64,000 bases of DNA from the NCBI RefSeq assembly GCF_047495875.1, contig NC_092497.1:6168937-6232936 (forward strand). The letters are read 5' to 3'. Made by a program: the position numbers and the translations under genes. Shown here piece by piece: positions 13,187-24,365 of this stretch. The stretch is from Pithys albifrons albifrons (lineage: Eukaryota > Chordata > Aves > Passeriformes > Thamnophilidae). Within the stretch, counting starts at the first letter, position 1. Each line of letters opens with the position of its first letter. The notes below the pieces were generated by a model, which made no database searches, was not told the origin of the DNA, and saw only the letters and a program-made list of their open reading frames with translations.

Positions 13187-14671
13187 CTACAGGCTAAACA
13201 ACCCCAGCTCCCTCAGCCTCTCCCCATAGGGCTTGTGCTCCAGTTCCTTCCCCAGCCTTGTTGCTCTTCTCTGGACTCGCTCAAGCACCTCAATATCCTT
13301 TCTGAACTGAGGGGCCCAGAACTGAACACAGTACTCAAGGTGTGGCCTCACCAATGCAGAGTACAGGGGAAGGATCACTCCCCTGGTCCTGCTGGCCACG
13401 CTATTTTTGATACAGGACAGGATGCCACTGGCCTTCTTGGCCACCTGGGCACACTATTGGCTCATGTTGAGCTTCCTGTCAATTAGTACTCAAAGGTCCT
13501 TTTCTGCCTGGCTGCTCTCCAGCCACTCTATGCCCAGCCTGTAGCGCTGCAGGGGGTTGTTGTGGCCAAGGTGCAGGACCCAGCACTTGGCCTTATTGAA
13601 CTTCATCCCATTGGAATCAGCCCATCTCTCAAGTCTATCCAGATCCCTCTGCAGAGCTCTCCTGCCTTCCAGCAGATCGACACTCTCTCCCAGCTTGGTG
13701 TCATCAGCAAATTTGCTGATGATGGACTCAATCCCCTCATCTAAATCATCAATAAAGATGTTAAACAGGACTTGACCCAATACAGACCCCTGGGGAACAC
13801 CACTGGTGACCAGCTGCCAGCTGGATGCAGCTCCGTTCACCAGCACTCTCTGGGCAGCACCAGCACCAGCCAGCTCTTAATCCAGGAGAGGGTACACTTG
13901 TCCAGGCCATGGACTACCAGCTTTTCCAGGAGTATATTATGGGAGACAGTGTCAAAGGCCTTGCTGAAATCTAGATAGATCCACAGCCTTCCCCTCATCC
14001 ACCAGGAGGGTCACCTGATTGTAAAAAGAGATCAGGTTGGTCAGACAGGACCTGCCCCTCCTAAACCCATGCTGGCTGGGTCTCATCCCTCGTCCACCCT
14101 GAAGGTGCTGTGTGATTGCACTCAGGATGAACTGCTCCATAACCCTGCCAGGCACGGAGGTCAGGCTGACAGGCCTGTAGTTGCCAGGGTCCTGCTTGCA
14201 GCCCTTTTTGTGGATTGGGGTGACATTCGCCAACCTCCAATCATCTGGGACCTCCCCAGAGAGCCAGGACTGTTGGAAGATGATGGAGAGCGGCTTGGCA
14301 AGCTCTTCTGCCGGCTCCTTCATCACCCTGGGATGGATCCCATCTGGTCCCATAGACTTGTGAAGATCCAGCTGGCTCAGTAAGTCAGTAACTATATCCT
14401 CCTGGAACACAGGAGGGCTATTCAGCTCCCTCTCCCTGTCTACCAGCTCCAGAGGCCAGTTGTCTTGAGGGCCACCTGTCTTGCTGCTGAAAACTGAGGC
14501 AAAGTAGGTGTTAAGTACCTCAGCCTTCTCCTCATCTTCCTTAACTATATTTCCCTCCAAGTCCAACAGAGAATGGAGGTTTTCCTTGCCCCTCCTTTTG
14601 TTATTAATGTATTTATAAATGGACTTTTTCTTATCCCTAACTGAAATAGCCAAATTCACTTCAAATTCCAC
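13187..14671 (-). pseudogene. CR1 ORF2 reverse transcriptase and C-terminal region, frameshifted
   Basis: The reverse transcriptase is split over at least three frames. The segment at 13,952-14,671 has the N-terminal fingers and palm (SMGPDGIHPRVMKE, WRLANVTPIHKKG, NYRPVSLTSVPGRVMEQ, SQHGFRRGRSCLTNL). A frameshift near 13,960 removes the AFDTV segment. The segment at 13,490-13,846 has [21 protein letters not shown] and the catalytic [10 protein letters not shown], whose FADD aspartates are at about 13,698-13,717. The segment at 13,187-13,444 is the CR1 C-terminal region ([42 protein letters not shown]). The catalytic residues survive, but the breaks make the element non-autonomous. Confidence 0.93.
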
Positions 14672-15001
14672 TTTTCTTTCCCTAATTTTTTTCCTGCATG
14701 ACCTAGCTGTATCTGTAAATTCTTCGTCAGTAGCCAGCCCTTTTTTCCATAGTCTGTAAACTTTCTTTTTATCCCTGATTTCTTTCAGAATCTCCCTATT
14801 TAACCAAGCCGGTCGTCTTCCCCTTCAGCTGGCCCTTCGGCACACTGGGACAGCCTGTTGCTGTGCATTCAAAATTTCCTTCTTAAAACATGTCCATCCC
14901 TCCTGGGCCCCCTTGCCTTTAAGGGTTGTTTCCCAGGGCATGCTCTGAACCAGTTTTTTGAATAGGCCAAAATCTGCTCTCTGGAAGTCCAAAGTAGAGG
15001 T

Positions 15002-15760
15002 TTAAATTGTGGCTCTCCTTACATCCCTGAGGACTGAAAATTCTATTATTTCATGGTCACTATGCCCCAGGCACCCTCCAACCACTCCATCATCTACCAG
15101 CCCCTCTCTGTTTGTAAACAGTAGGTCTAGTGGGGCCTTACCCCTAGTAGGTTCATTTACCAGTTGATGAAGGAAATTGTCCTCTATACACTCCAGGAAC
15201 CTCCTTGACTGCCTCTTCTCTGCAGTATGAAGCTCCCAGCAGATATCTGGCAGGTTAAAGTCACCAACAAGAACAAGGGCTGGAGATTTTGAGACATCCG
15301 CCAGCTGCTTGTAGAATAATTCATCTCCTTCATCATCCTGGTTGGGTGGTCTGTAACAGACACCCACAAGGGTGTCAGCCTTGTTGGCCTTGCCCCTGAT
15401 TCTGGCCCACAGGCACTCAACCTTGTCACTGCTGACCTCAACTTCAACAGAGTCAAGAGACTCTCTAACATATAAAGCCACCCCTCCACCTCTCCTTCCC
15501 TGCCTGTCTTTTCTGAAGAGCTTGTAGCCCCCCATAGCAGCACTCCAGTCATGTGATTCATCCCACCACGTTTCTGTGACAGCAACTATGTCATAGTTTT
15601 CCTGCTGCACTATGGCTTCCAGCTCCTCTTGTTTGTTTCCCATACTGCGTGCATTGGTGTACATGCTCTTCAGCTGGGCCATTGATTTCATTCTCAACTC
15701 GGGCTCTATGCCCTTAGGTCTATCTCTGGAGAGCCCAGTTGCCATCCCTTCCCCCTTCAA
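15002..15760 (-). pseudogene. CR1 ORF2 endonuclease domain (APE type), intact frame within a dead ORF2
   Basis: An uninterrupted 252-codon frame encodes the apurinic/apyrimidinic-like endonuclease that nicks target DNA to prime reverse transcription. Visible motifs are [16 protein letters not shown] near residue 35, [16 protein letters not shown] with the catalytic Glu, [36 protein letters not shown] and, near the C-terminus, [12 protein letters not shown] with the SDH catalytic triad. All expected acidic and His residues of the fold are present. The first methionine shown may not be the ancestral start, because ORF2 begins shortly after ORF1 in CR1. Downstream, stops and frameshifts separate the domain from the reverse transcriptase. 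Confidence 0.93.
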
Positions 15761-15828
15761 ACCTAGTTTAAAGCCCTCCTAACTAACCCTGCCAACTTAT
15801 GGACTACAGTTCTTTTGCCCTTCCTAGA

Positions 15829-16660
15829 TTAATGAAGCCCATCTGCTTTGACGAAACTGGGCAACATGGAGTTTGTCCCATGATCAAAAAACCCAAAATT
15901 TTGACGATAGCACCATCCCCTAAGCCACCTATTGGTAAGCTGGGCTTTCCTAAACCTCTCCTCATTCATCCCAGCTAGCACAGGAACTGAGGCAATTACT
16001 CCCTGTGCTCCTGTCCCATGAAGAGATCGGGTCAGTGCCTTGAAATCTTTTTTATTTACTCTGGTACTCTTTTTATTAATGTCATCCCTTCCAACCTGGA
16101 CAACCAACAGCGGGTAATAGTCTGTGGGTTGGATAAGCTTAGCAAGTCTTTTGGTAATATCCCTCACCCTGGCCCCGGGAAGGCAGCAAACATCCCTGTG
16201 GGACGGGTCTGGGCGACATATAGGGCCCTCAGTTCCCCTCAGAAGGAAGTCACCGATTACAACAACCCTTCTCTTTTTCCTCTTACCTGTAATTGTAACC
16301 CGTCCGGTAGCCTGGGGGTAACCAGAAGACCTTGTAGATAGATCTTCCTCCTGACTGTCCTCCAACAGACTGTCCGAGTCCAGGGCCATATACCTGTTTT
16401 TTAAGGGCACCCTGGCAGGTGAAAGGGGTCGAGAGGGGGTGTTTTTGCCTCTACGACCAGGCACCTGTTTCCATTCGTCCCCATCCCTATGATCTGTTCT
16501 GTCTGCCTGATGGCAGGAGGGGCTTGGCTTCCTTAGGAGTGAAAAGGGTGTGACTCCACCAGTCAATTTCCCTTTCACTCTCTCGTATGTTTCTGAGCCT
16601 ATCGACCTCTTCCTTTAGCTCTGCCACCAGACCCAGCAAATGGTTCACCTGCTCACCTCT
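15829..16660 (-). pseudogene. CR1 ORF1 protein remnant (coiled coil plus SGNH/GDSL esterase-like domain)
   Basis: The first part, about 16,660-16,550, reads in one frame as EQVNHLLGLVAELKEE followed by VDRLRNIRESEREIDWW, a heptad-rich coiled coil typical of CR1 ORF1. A frameshift near 16,550 moves to the frame open over 15,829-16,578. That frame carries the esterase region: VVVIGDFLLRGTEG, LPGARVRDITKRL, LLVVQVGRDDINKK and a terminal DGLH. In avian CR1 ORF1 the first block is GDSLLRGTE, where the Ser is the catalytic nucleophile; here the codon at 16,246-16,248 is TTC (Phe), a one-base change from TCC. The Asp and His of the last block remain but the frame stops right after it. ORF1 esterase domains are thought to aid lipid or membrane interaction or RNP handling. 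This copy is inactive. Confidence 0.9.
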
Positions 16661-16662
16661 CT

Positions 16663-18617
16663 AAGAGAAGGAATACTTCATTTCCATCAAAAAGTGCCAA
16701 AAAGTTTAAATTTGAAGGGATGTAAAATTTTACTCTGAGAAAAATTTGAAAGATTTCTTTTGGAGAAAGAGGAAACTGAGATCTAAGAGAACTTTCCTTG
16801 AAGGGTATATCTATAAACTCATGTTATTTCAAGTAATTAAACTCAGGTTCTCGAGTTCCAAACCTCATACCTCTTGTTTTCTGAACAACTGGCATAAACA
16901 TTTCTTGTATCTGGCAGAGAAACATTAGCATATGAGAAGGAACAGCTATGAAATGGACTTTCTGTACAGACGCTGTAGACTGAACTGTCTGAAACCACAA
17001 GAAGAGGGAATACTGATCCCACATGTGGATACAGGGGGCAAAGAGGGGGTGGATGTGTAACAGAGAACAGTGACCATGAGCCAGAGGGTGAGATGACTAA
17101 GGAATTGTTACTCTAACTCTTATTCAGTAGCTTGTGGTTGCCACTGTTTCTCTCTTAAGCCATGTTAACTATCTTTGATATGAGTGAAATTTATTGAGAC
17201 AAGGAAAATATTTCTTTTTTTTTAAACTTTTCCTAGTAATTTATTTCAGTTTCTACCTATGACTGTCCAATACTTCCATTTTGAAGGGGGCTGAGAGTTT
17301 GTGCACTGCCATAGCCATTATTTTTCACTTTGTTGGTTGCTAAGCAGTCCCTTGTTGCTAAGTCGGGTATGAGCACTTAATTTACTACATTCTTTTTTCT
17401 TGTACCAGATTTTAGAAATTGCAGATCCTGTTTAATCAATGTGTAAATGCATGCTTTTGATGTATTTTTCCTAAGAGCAATATTTTGATCATTCTTAATG
17501 ATACTTAATGAAGTCACCGCATGATTTCTGATTGTACCTAATTGAAGCTTGTGACTTGCATTTAAATGCTATCATCTTGCAGTTTTATGTCTATCAGATG
17601 AAACTTTACAAGGACCCAAATAAATTAGGAAATATACTGACTTGATGTATTTCTTAGAATTAAGTTGCTTGGAAAAATATATATAAATTTTCAAATTAGT
17701 TGAAGGGCAAAAGTTGTCATATACAAATCTGAGGTAGAAGAGGTACAAGAAATTGAGATGGTTTATTATTGTGTATTGTCGGTCTACATAAAATGAACTC
17801 AAACCGTCAGACTGATTCCTTAAGAATAGATATCCCCATAAAGCTATCAGTATACTTAATTACTTACAATTTTAATGAAAGTATAATTTCTTATAATGTT
17901 AATAATAGATTGGCAACATACAAGCACAAACATACAACAAATGCTGTCCTAAATCCCTTGTAAAGTAAAATACAGACTCTGCAAGTATTTACTGTTAAGA
18001 AGCAGTCACATAGAGCCAGTAAAATCACCAGATCTACTTGTCTGATAAAATGTTGAGGTTCTTCTTCATCTGGTGAGTGAGGTTCTGAGTTTAAAAATTA
18101 TGAGGGCAAAAGAATATTGTAGGATTAATGGAGAAAATAAAAATCATGCAGGCATCCCCCAAACTTAGAGAAATGCAAAAGCAATATCCACAGGAGAGGT
18201 TGCTCCAGTTCTCTTTGCCATCTTTCAATTACACAGATGATTGTCACTCTTAAGGAACTTCAAATGGTACATGACCCTTCTTTCAACTCTTCTGATTTGT
18301 AACTGCATATAGGAGAGCCCTTGTGAGATCTTTTTACAATTTACTATCTGCAAATAAGCTACAAAACTTGGTTTCAAGTGGGAAAAAAAAGTTTAATGCC
18401 TTCCTCTCTCTATTACGTCAGTGATCAAAAGGTCAGTGGTAGAACTGTTTCTCTTTATTGCAATATCACCACTGTATCTACATCTACTTGTTCATGCTCC
18501 TGTTATTTATTTGGTTTGGTTTTTCTTCTCTCCTAGTACCAAGATCGTTACTTAGTTTAAAAGGTGTTTTACCTGAATTAAAAAGAAATAAAAAGTAAAA
18601 AAGAGTAAATGCTTTAG
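16663..18617. other. Unannotated AT-rich noncoding DNA
   Basis: Nearly 2 kb upstream of the large CR1 without recognisable gene or transposon. Open frames of 60-76 codons show no domain. Confidence 0.45.
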
Positions 18618-18674
18618 CAGGGAGGTTGGACCAGATAACCCACTGTGGTCCCTTCTAAGCTGACCAATTCTGTT
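18618..18674 (+). mobile_element. Short CR1 3'-end fragment
   Basis: The sequence GCAGGGAGGTTGGACCAGAT followed by GGTCCCTTCTAAGCTGACC matches the last unique block of CR1 3' ends just before the octamer repeat. Only about 57 bp can be recognised, so it may be a relic or a very short 5'-truncated insertion. Confidence 0.7.
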
Positions 18675-18692
18675 CAGTGTTCAACATAGAAA

Positions 18693-18775
18693 GGAAAAAC
18701 CACCACAACAACCACAACAAACAAAAAAAACCAAAACAAAGCAAACCAAACAAACCAAAACCAACAAACAAAATG
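18693..18775. repeat. A/C-rich low-complexity tract
   Basis: Irregular ACAACC, AAAACC and AAAC units over about 80 bp, only 20 bp downstream of the CR1 3' fragment at 18,618. Confidence 0.75.
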
Positions 18776-20403
18776 ATTTTTAAAAGTGAAAAAATGTTAA
18801 ATTTTAAGTGGTAATAAGTCAGGATCATTTTTAAGAGGATAGTCTTTGGCAGTGAGGATTATAGGCTACCTGAGACACTGTGAAGAATAAATAAAATGCT
18901 CTAAGTAAAGAAAAGTATTTTAAGGATTTTTTAATAAAGGTGCTGTCTGCTTCTAAGAGAAAGTGGTAAAAAAGGAGCATATAAATATATGGGTGCTCTT
19001 AAATCCTGTAAGTGACTTCTGACTCACAGTACTAGTGAATGGACTTTGCAAGTTTCTTATGATCCAGCCATGTGACAAAACTCAGCATTGAATAACACCT
19101 CATTTTAAGTGCTCTGTTGGCAGAATGAGTCACAGCTCTTAGTTGTGTTGTGGCAGGGTTGCTGCAAAGCATGTAGAGAGTTGGCTTAAGAATATGGTAT
19201 TCAAAAGCCATCAGGAGTTAAGAGTGGCTGCTGCCTGCTAACTTCATAGTCAGAAAGTGCTTGTAGGTCAGCTCAGTGAATCAGAAACTGGAGAACCTTG
19301 TTACAAGAAATGTCTAGATCTTTCTGCTTGTCCAATTTCTTAGACTTTTATGGTTTTTTTATTTTTATTAGGACATGGAATAACACTCATGAAAGAGAGA
19401 GGAGATATCTAAATCAGGCTTTACGCTAACCTAAAGATACAAAGTGAAATAGGTTTCCTTGTCCATCCAGACTCACCTCTCCTGCCATTGGTGGAATGGC
19501 ATGTAACCATTGCTGTAAACTTATGGCAATCACTTTTTAAAATGAGCTATTATTTTCCCTCTACTGTTTTTATAGGAGTTGTTCTCTGGAAAGCTTTCCT
19601 GATCCCAGTGGATAAAAGACTATCAACGGTCTAAAAATAATTTATTCATGGCCATTTATATTGATTTATTCAGTGTTAAAATTACCTTTAGCTTAAGTAG
19701 TGGTTTTTCCTCTCTCCCACCCTATTCCATATCAGCTTTAATTTTGCTTGCTTCAATAAAAGAAATTCTTTCAGGCTTCTATCAGAAGATAGATGTTCCT
19801 TTCTTTCTGACCATTGTAGCAGTGATATTGTGCCTTGCTCAAGGTATAGAATCAAATTAATTTCAAATTAATGCACATTCTGAATGGTAAAATTTGGACA
19901 TGAAAGAGGATCAGTTTAAGTAGTGAGAGGAACATAAACAACCTCTTTAGTCAGTGCATATGGGAAGTACTAATACAGGACTTAGCTGAGTTTTTTTAAA
20001 GTCACGGTGCACTTGATAATATTACTAGTTTTTAGCATTGCCCTGTCCTGGCCAAAGGGCATTGCTCCTCTTTTAACACCAATAATTCTGCATTAATGTC
20101 TCCATCCACCCTGTCCTATATTAGAGTCAAAAGAAGGGAAAAAAAAAAGATTGTGTTCCTGCTAGTACTATCATTTCAAACATTTTAAAATCACTGCCTA
20201 ATCAGCTCCCTCCTTGTTTCAGATTGTCAAACTCCTAAGCAAGCTATTACTCTTCCTTACAATACTAATGTTTCTTTCCAGATATACAACATCAGTAAAT
20301 CCTTGGATGATGTGAATCATTTGTTCTAAGACATGCATGGGGAGAATGTGAATAAAAGACTAAATTGTTTTTATTCTGTCCATCATAAAACCAAATGTTT
20401 GGG
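18776..20403. other. Unannotated noncoding DNA
   Basis: No recognisable gene, RNA or transposon. Confidence 0.4.
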
Positions 20404-20468
20404 GAAAACAAATAAAGAAACAAACATCGACAACAACAAAACCAAAATCAAACCAAACAAAAAAAACA
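20404..20468. repeat. A/C-rich low-complexity tract
   Basis: Irregular AAAC, ACAACA and AACC units; same class as the tracts at 1.85 and 18.7 kb. Confidence 0.7.
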
Positions 20469-20627
20469 GAATGAGAAGTAGAAGGAAATTCAAAATCTAT
20501 ATTACAGGTCAACGTACTTACTACTTTGTGTCTATCAAGAAATGTTAGGAGGTCTCTCTGATGGGAAGGAAGGAATTTAGTAGTAGAATAGAAAGATACG
20601 TTCATGTCTGACCCTGAAAAGTTTACT

Positions 20628-20721
20628 ATTTTTTTGTTGTTGTGGTGAGGTTTTTTGGTTTGTACTGGGGTATTTTTGTAATTTTTCTTTGGATTGCTTT
20701 TTTTTTAATTTTGTTTTGTTT
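20628..20721. repeat. T/G-rich low-complexity tract
   Basis: Complementary in composition to the A/C tract 200 bp upstream, with T runs and TTTTGTTTTG units. The two tracts form a weak, imperfect inverted pair. Confidence 0.7.
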
Positions 20722-20902
20722 AGCTTTATTATTTCCCTGGCTGTTATGACAGCTGAACAATGGAACACTGAATTATGGAAGAACAATAAAAATCTAAAAC
20801 TTCTGAATCTTTGTGGTAAGTTTGTGGAGCATCCTTGAGTAGCACTGAAGAGCAAGGGAGTGGAGGAGAAGGTATAGGAGGGGCAGAAAGAGGAAATCTA
20901 TT

Positions 20903-21076
20903 GGTTTGGTGTGAGTTTTTGGGTTTTGTTTTTTTTTTTTTGTTTTGTTTTGTTTTTCTTTTTCTTTTGCTTTGTTTTGTTTTGGTGTTGAGTCGTGTTT
21001 TGTTTTCGGGGGGGGTTTGCCTTTTTTGTTTGTTTTTGTTGATTCTTTTTGTTGTTTATTTGGTTTGGGTTTTTAT
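20903..21076. repeat. Long T/G-rich (TTTTG)n-like tract
   Basis: About 170 bp almost free of A and C, with TTTTGTTTTG units, a T11 run and a GGGGGGG run near 21,007. Overlapping open frames on both strands are low-complexity artefacts. Confidence 0.85.
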
Positions 21077-24000
21077 CAGCTGAAAGACCTACAAGAAAGG
21101 AATGCATTTTGGATGTGAAGAAGGAAGAGTAAATGATGTTGAAGTTGAGGTCTTTTGCTCTGTCTGCTGCCCCAGTACTAGATATGTGGTACTAGGCACT
21201 AAGCAAACGTTTCAGTCTTCCTGTTCATTAACTTATGAAGCTCTTTTAAAGACAAGAGTTCAAACCGTGCCAAATATATGCTAGGCTTGTAATGAAGACA
21301 AATGCCCACTTGAAGCTGAGTTCAGACTGTGGGATTCATTTTACTCTGGAACTTTTATTGCTGTGTAATTGGAGTGACATTTGGTCAGTCTTGTTAGATC
21401 TGGATTTAGACCAGGGACATAAAGGGGGAGCTCCAATAAATTCTCTCCTCTAAAGATGACAGCTGTGGGTTTAATTGTTGTACTACTTTTATTCTCACTT
21501 GGTCTTGCATTATTGTTAATGTTCCATGATTGCCTCTTCTGACTCTATCATTCCCTAGAATGAATTTCCCATCTTTGTACTTTCTGTGTTGTCACAGATT
21601 AGCTGAATTGTCTGAAACTCATGAGGATTTGTGCCTTGTCTAAACCAAGAGTATCACTAAGGGAGAAAATTCCAAAAAGAAACCCTCAGGGCTGTTAGGA
21701 AATTATTATGGTAATTGAATCGGTTACACAGTTCTCTTGACTGCAATATGGCAAGGAACTGGTTAGTTCACACACTACTGATTTGAAGTGAAATTCTTTC
21801 ATAGGGATAGCTTTTAGTCTTATCTCTCAATCTTGAATTAAATTATCCTACTTCTCTGGTCTCAGGCCATTGTGATATATGACAGAGGAAAGATAAAAGA
21901 AACTACTGCAAATAAGGATTTACCTAATCAGATATAAGTTATAAACAAGTTTATCTGAACGACTCACTTACAAAACATCCCTGTGCAATCAATGGAGAGA
22001 ATTAACTACAGCTCAGACCAAACTTCACTATTATGAAGTAGGACTCTAAAATAGATGATATTGAGAATTCAGAGTAACTCATTCCAAAGGCATTTAGATC
22101 AAAATGAGCTGCAGATTTCCACACTGTAGACATATAACACAAGGAAAGATGAATACCTATCTGAGTTTTATTCTGGATAATTATTTTCAATAAACTTAGT
22201 CCTCTTTCATATGAGTACTCCTGCAAAAAAAAAAAGAGAATATAGGTGAATGATGATAATATCTTTTACAGAAGTAAACATATCTTGAAGCTCGTTAGAT
22301 GCATGTAAAACAGTCAAGAATCATTGCAAAACTCTGAGATAAAGGAGGGTGAACAACTTGGTAGGATAAGTTAACTCATTGACTAACTGTCAATTGTTAT
22401 ACTATGGCAAATACAAAAAACAAAAATTGCTTTGGTTAATCAATCAGGAACTCTAATATCTGAATTCTTAAATCAAGGTGTGTGTTTGTGTGAAATTTTA
22501 ATCACAGATTTCATCAAAGACCTCAAGCTAAGATAAATAAGCAAATAAAAAATCTACATGAAAGTCTGAAGTACATTTTAAGTTTAAAAAGCCATATATT
22601 AAAAAAAAGAAACAAAAAGAAAAAAGAAAATACACACACACACACAAATCTCACACAATTTGCAAAAGCAAAACATATTGCTTAACAAGAGTAAGTTTAT
22701 TTTCTATGGAAATTTAAAATCTGTCTTTCCTGTAAAGTTTTTTGTTCTGTCCATGCTTGTTCAAATTTCTGTAAATATGTAGCTCACAATGAATGTTACA
22801 TTTGCTAAAGGCTAACTACTCATAGAGTACACTCATAGTAATTTTAATACTCTTAATATATCTCATCATTATCATTAGTAAAGCAGTACTTGATACAGCT
22901 CATAAGGCCTGATGCAAGGACAATGGGTAGAAGTTTGAAGAAGAGAAAATTCCTCTTACAAACTCCTCATTTTTACAGAGCATGTCTCAAAAAATTCCAT
23001 AATAAATTATAAGTAGTAAGTATTTTAGTGCTTTGTTTATCTGGTACCTCTCATTTATTTCCTCAAAGATTAGAGGATATGATTTATTATCTAAATATAC
23101 CTATTTCTTTTCAGTAAGTATAAGGAAAATCTAAACCGCTTTCAGTGAGATAAGTAATACATATAACTGGTCAGATGAATTTCAGTCCTTAACAAAAAAC
23201 AGATTTAGTGAAGCACATAAACATGTTAAAAGTCCACCATTCAAATAGTTGTCAGTAGGAATATGGACATGTTTTAAGTATACATATATCATTCATATCA
23301 AGTGGAGTTGCTCTAGATATTTTCCAGTATAACCAAATGTGTATCAGGTGTAAACACATATTTTTATAGCTCTCTTATTTCTTTCCTTTTAAAAAAAAAA
23401 TCAATTTATTTTTAATAAAATAATAAAGAAAATGTTTTCCATCACAAGAGTAGGGAAATGAGTTCAATAAGTTAATCTTTCCCTTCTCGCTACACAATCT
23501 TAAACTCATAAAAATGGCTAGGCAATGCAGTTAAAGACATCACAGACTATTTGCAATATATATAATCACATCTAGTACAAATAAACAAGCAGGTACATTG
23601 TTTAACGATTAATGCCCAACTCATGAAAAAGAACGCACATCAGAGACAGAAATATTTAATTTTCATTATAGAACATCATTAGGAACTATTTGATAAAGCA
23701 CAAATGTGGTAGAGTCTCTTTAAAATTCATAACTTTTTTGTATGATCAGTTCTTTCATTGACACATTTTATTCTTGCAGAAGGAATTTGATGATGATGGA
23801 ACTGATGATGTGCAATATTTAAAAAACATTGTTCTTTTATTGTATCCCTCAACAAGTGTAACTGAATGGTGACATTTATTTTGTCTTCTCTTTTGATATT
23901 TTCACCTTGAAATTCATATTGTGGGCACTGAAATTTTTTTGTTTCAAGCTATTACTTCTTCATGCAGCTTGTACTGAACATGAGAAAAGGTGGTGGCTGA

Positions 24001-24355
24001 TACACTCTGGGCTAAATTGCCTTTCCAAACAGGGTAGTTGGGACCTCTTCACTTCCTCCTTTACTCCTTCTGTTGTTTAAAGCAAGAAATATATTAGTTG
24101 CTCATGAGAAAAGTCTTTTATTTCTGTTTCCTATTAAAGATTCTTAATTCCTCTCTTTGTGCAATGAAGTGAGGTCCTGGCAGGATATAAAAACTTGGGC
24201 AAACAAGACCAATACAAAAAGTTAACTTTCTAGAAATGTATACCACTAGTCTTATTTTAAACCAGAGATTTCTGTGGGAAAGTGCACATGACTGGATATA
24301 TCTGATGGCTCAAGGTATTCTGCAAACATTTGCCTCAACCCTCATCTTACTGTAT
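21077..24355. other. Unannotated AT-rich noncoding DNA
   Basis: About 3.3 kb left of the RTE element. A short (CA)n run is present near 22,630. No exon or transposon was recognised. Confidence 0.45.
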
Positions 24356-24365
24356 GATTTTCTTA
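24356..24365. repeat. Target-site duplication of the RTE LINE, left copy
   Basis: GATTTTCTTA, identical to 27,856-27,865. The pair defines the exact limits of the RTE insertion. Confidence 0.9.

Larger units (their letters stand above)
12831..16662 (-). mobile_element. CR1 LINE, near full-length (about 3.8 kb)
   Basis: A single CR1 reads from a 5' end within ORF1 (about 16,662) to the 3' end AGAATCATAGAATC at 12,831 (complement strand). In order on the minus strand it carries a coiled-coil ORF1 start, an ORF1 esterase-like domain, an APE-type endonuclease, a reverse transcriptase and the CR1 C-terminal region, then the 3' UTR. Full-length avian CR1 is about 4.5 kb, so only the 5' UTR and start of ORF1 are missing. 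Both ORFs contain frameshifts and stops, so the copy is dead. The plus-strand open frames inside it, including the 189-codon one at 12,917-13,486, are antisense shadows. No target-site duplication was found, as expected for CR1. Confidence 0.97.

Noticed and set aside
12917..13486. 189-codon plus-strand open frame, the longest simple ATG frame on that strand
   Set aside because: It is antisense to the C-terminal and 3' part of the CR1 ORF2 and its sequence is explained by that element.
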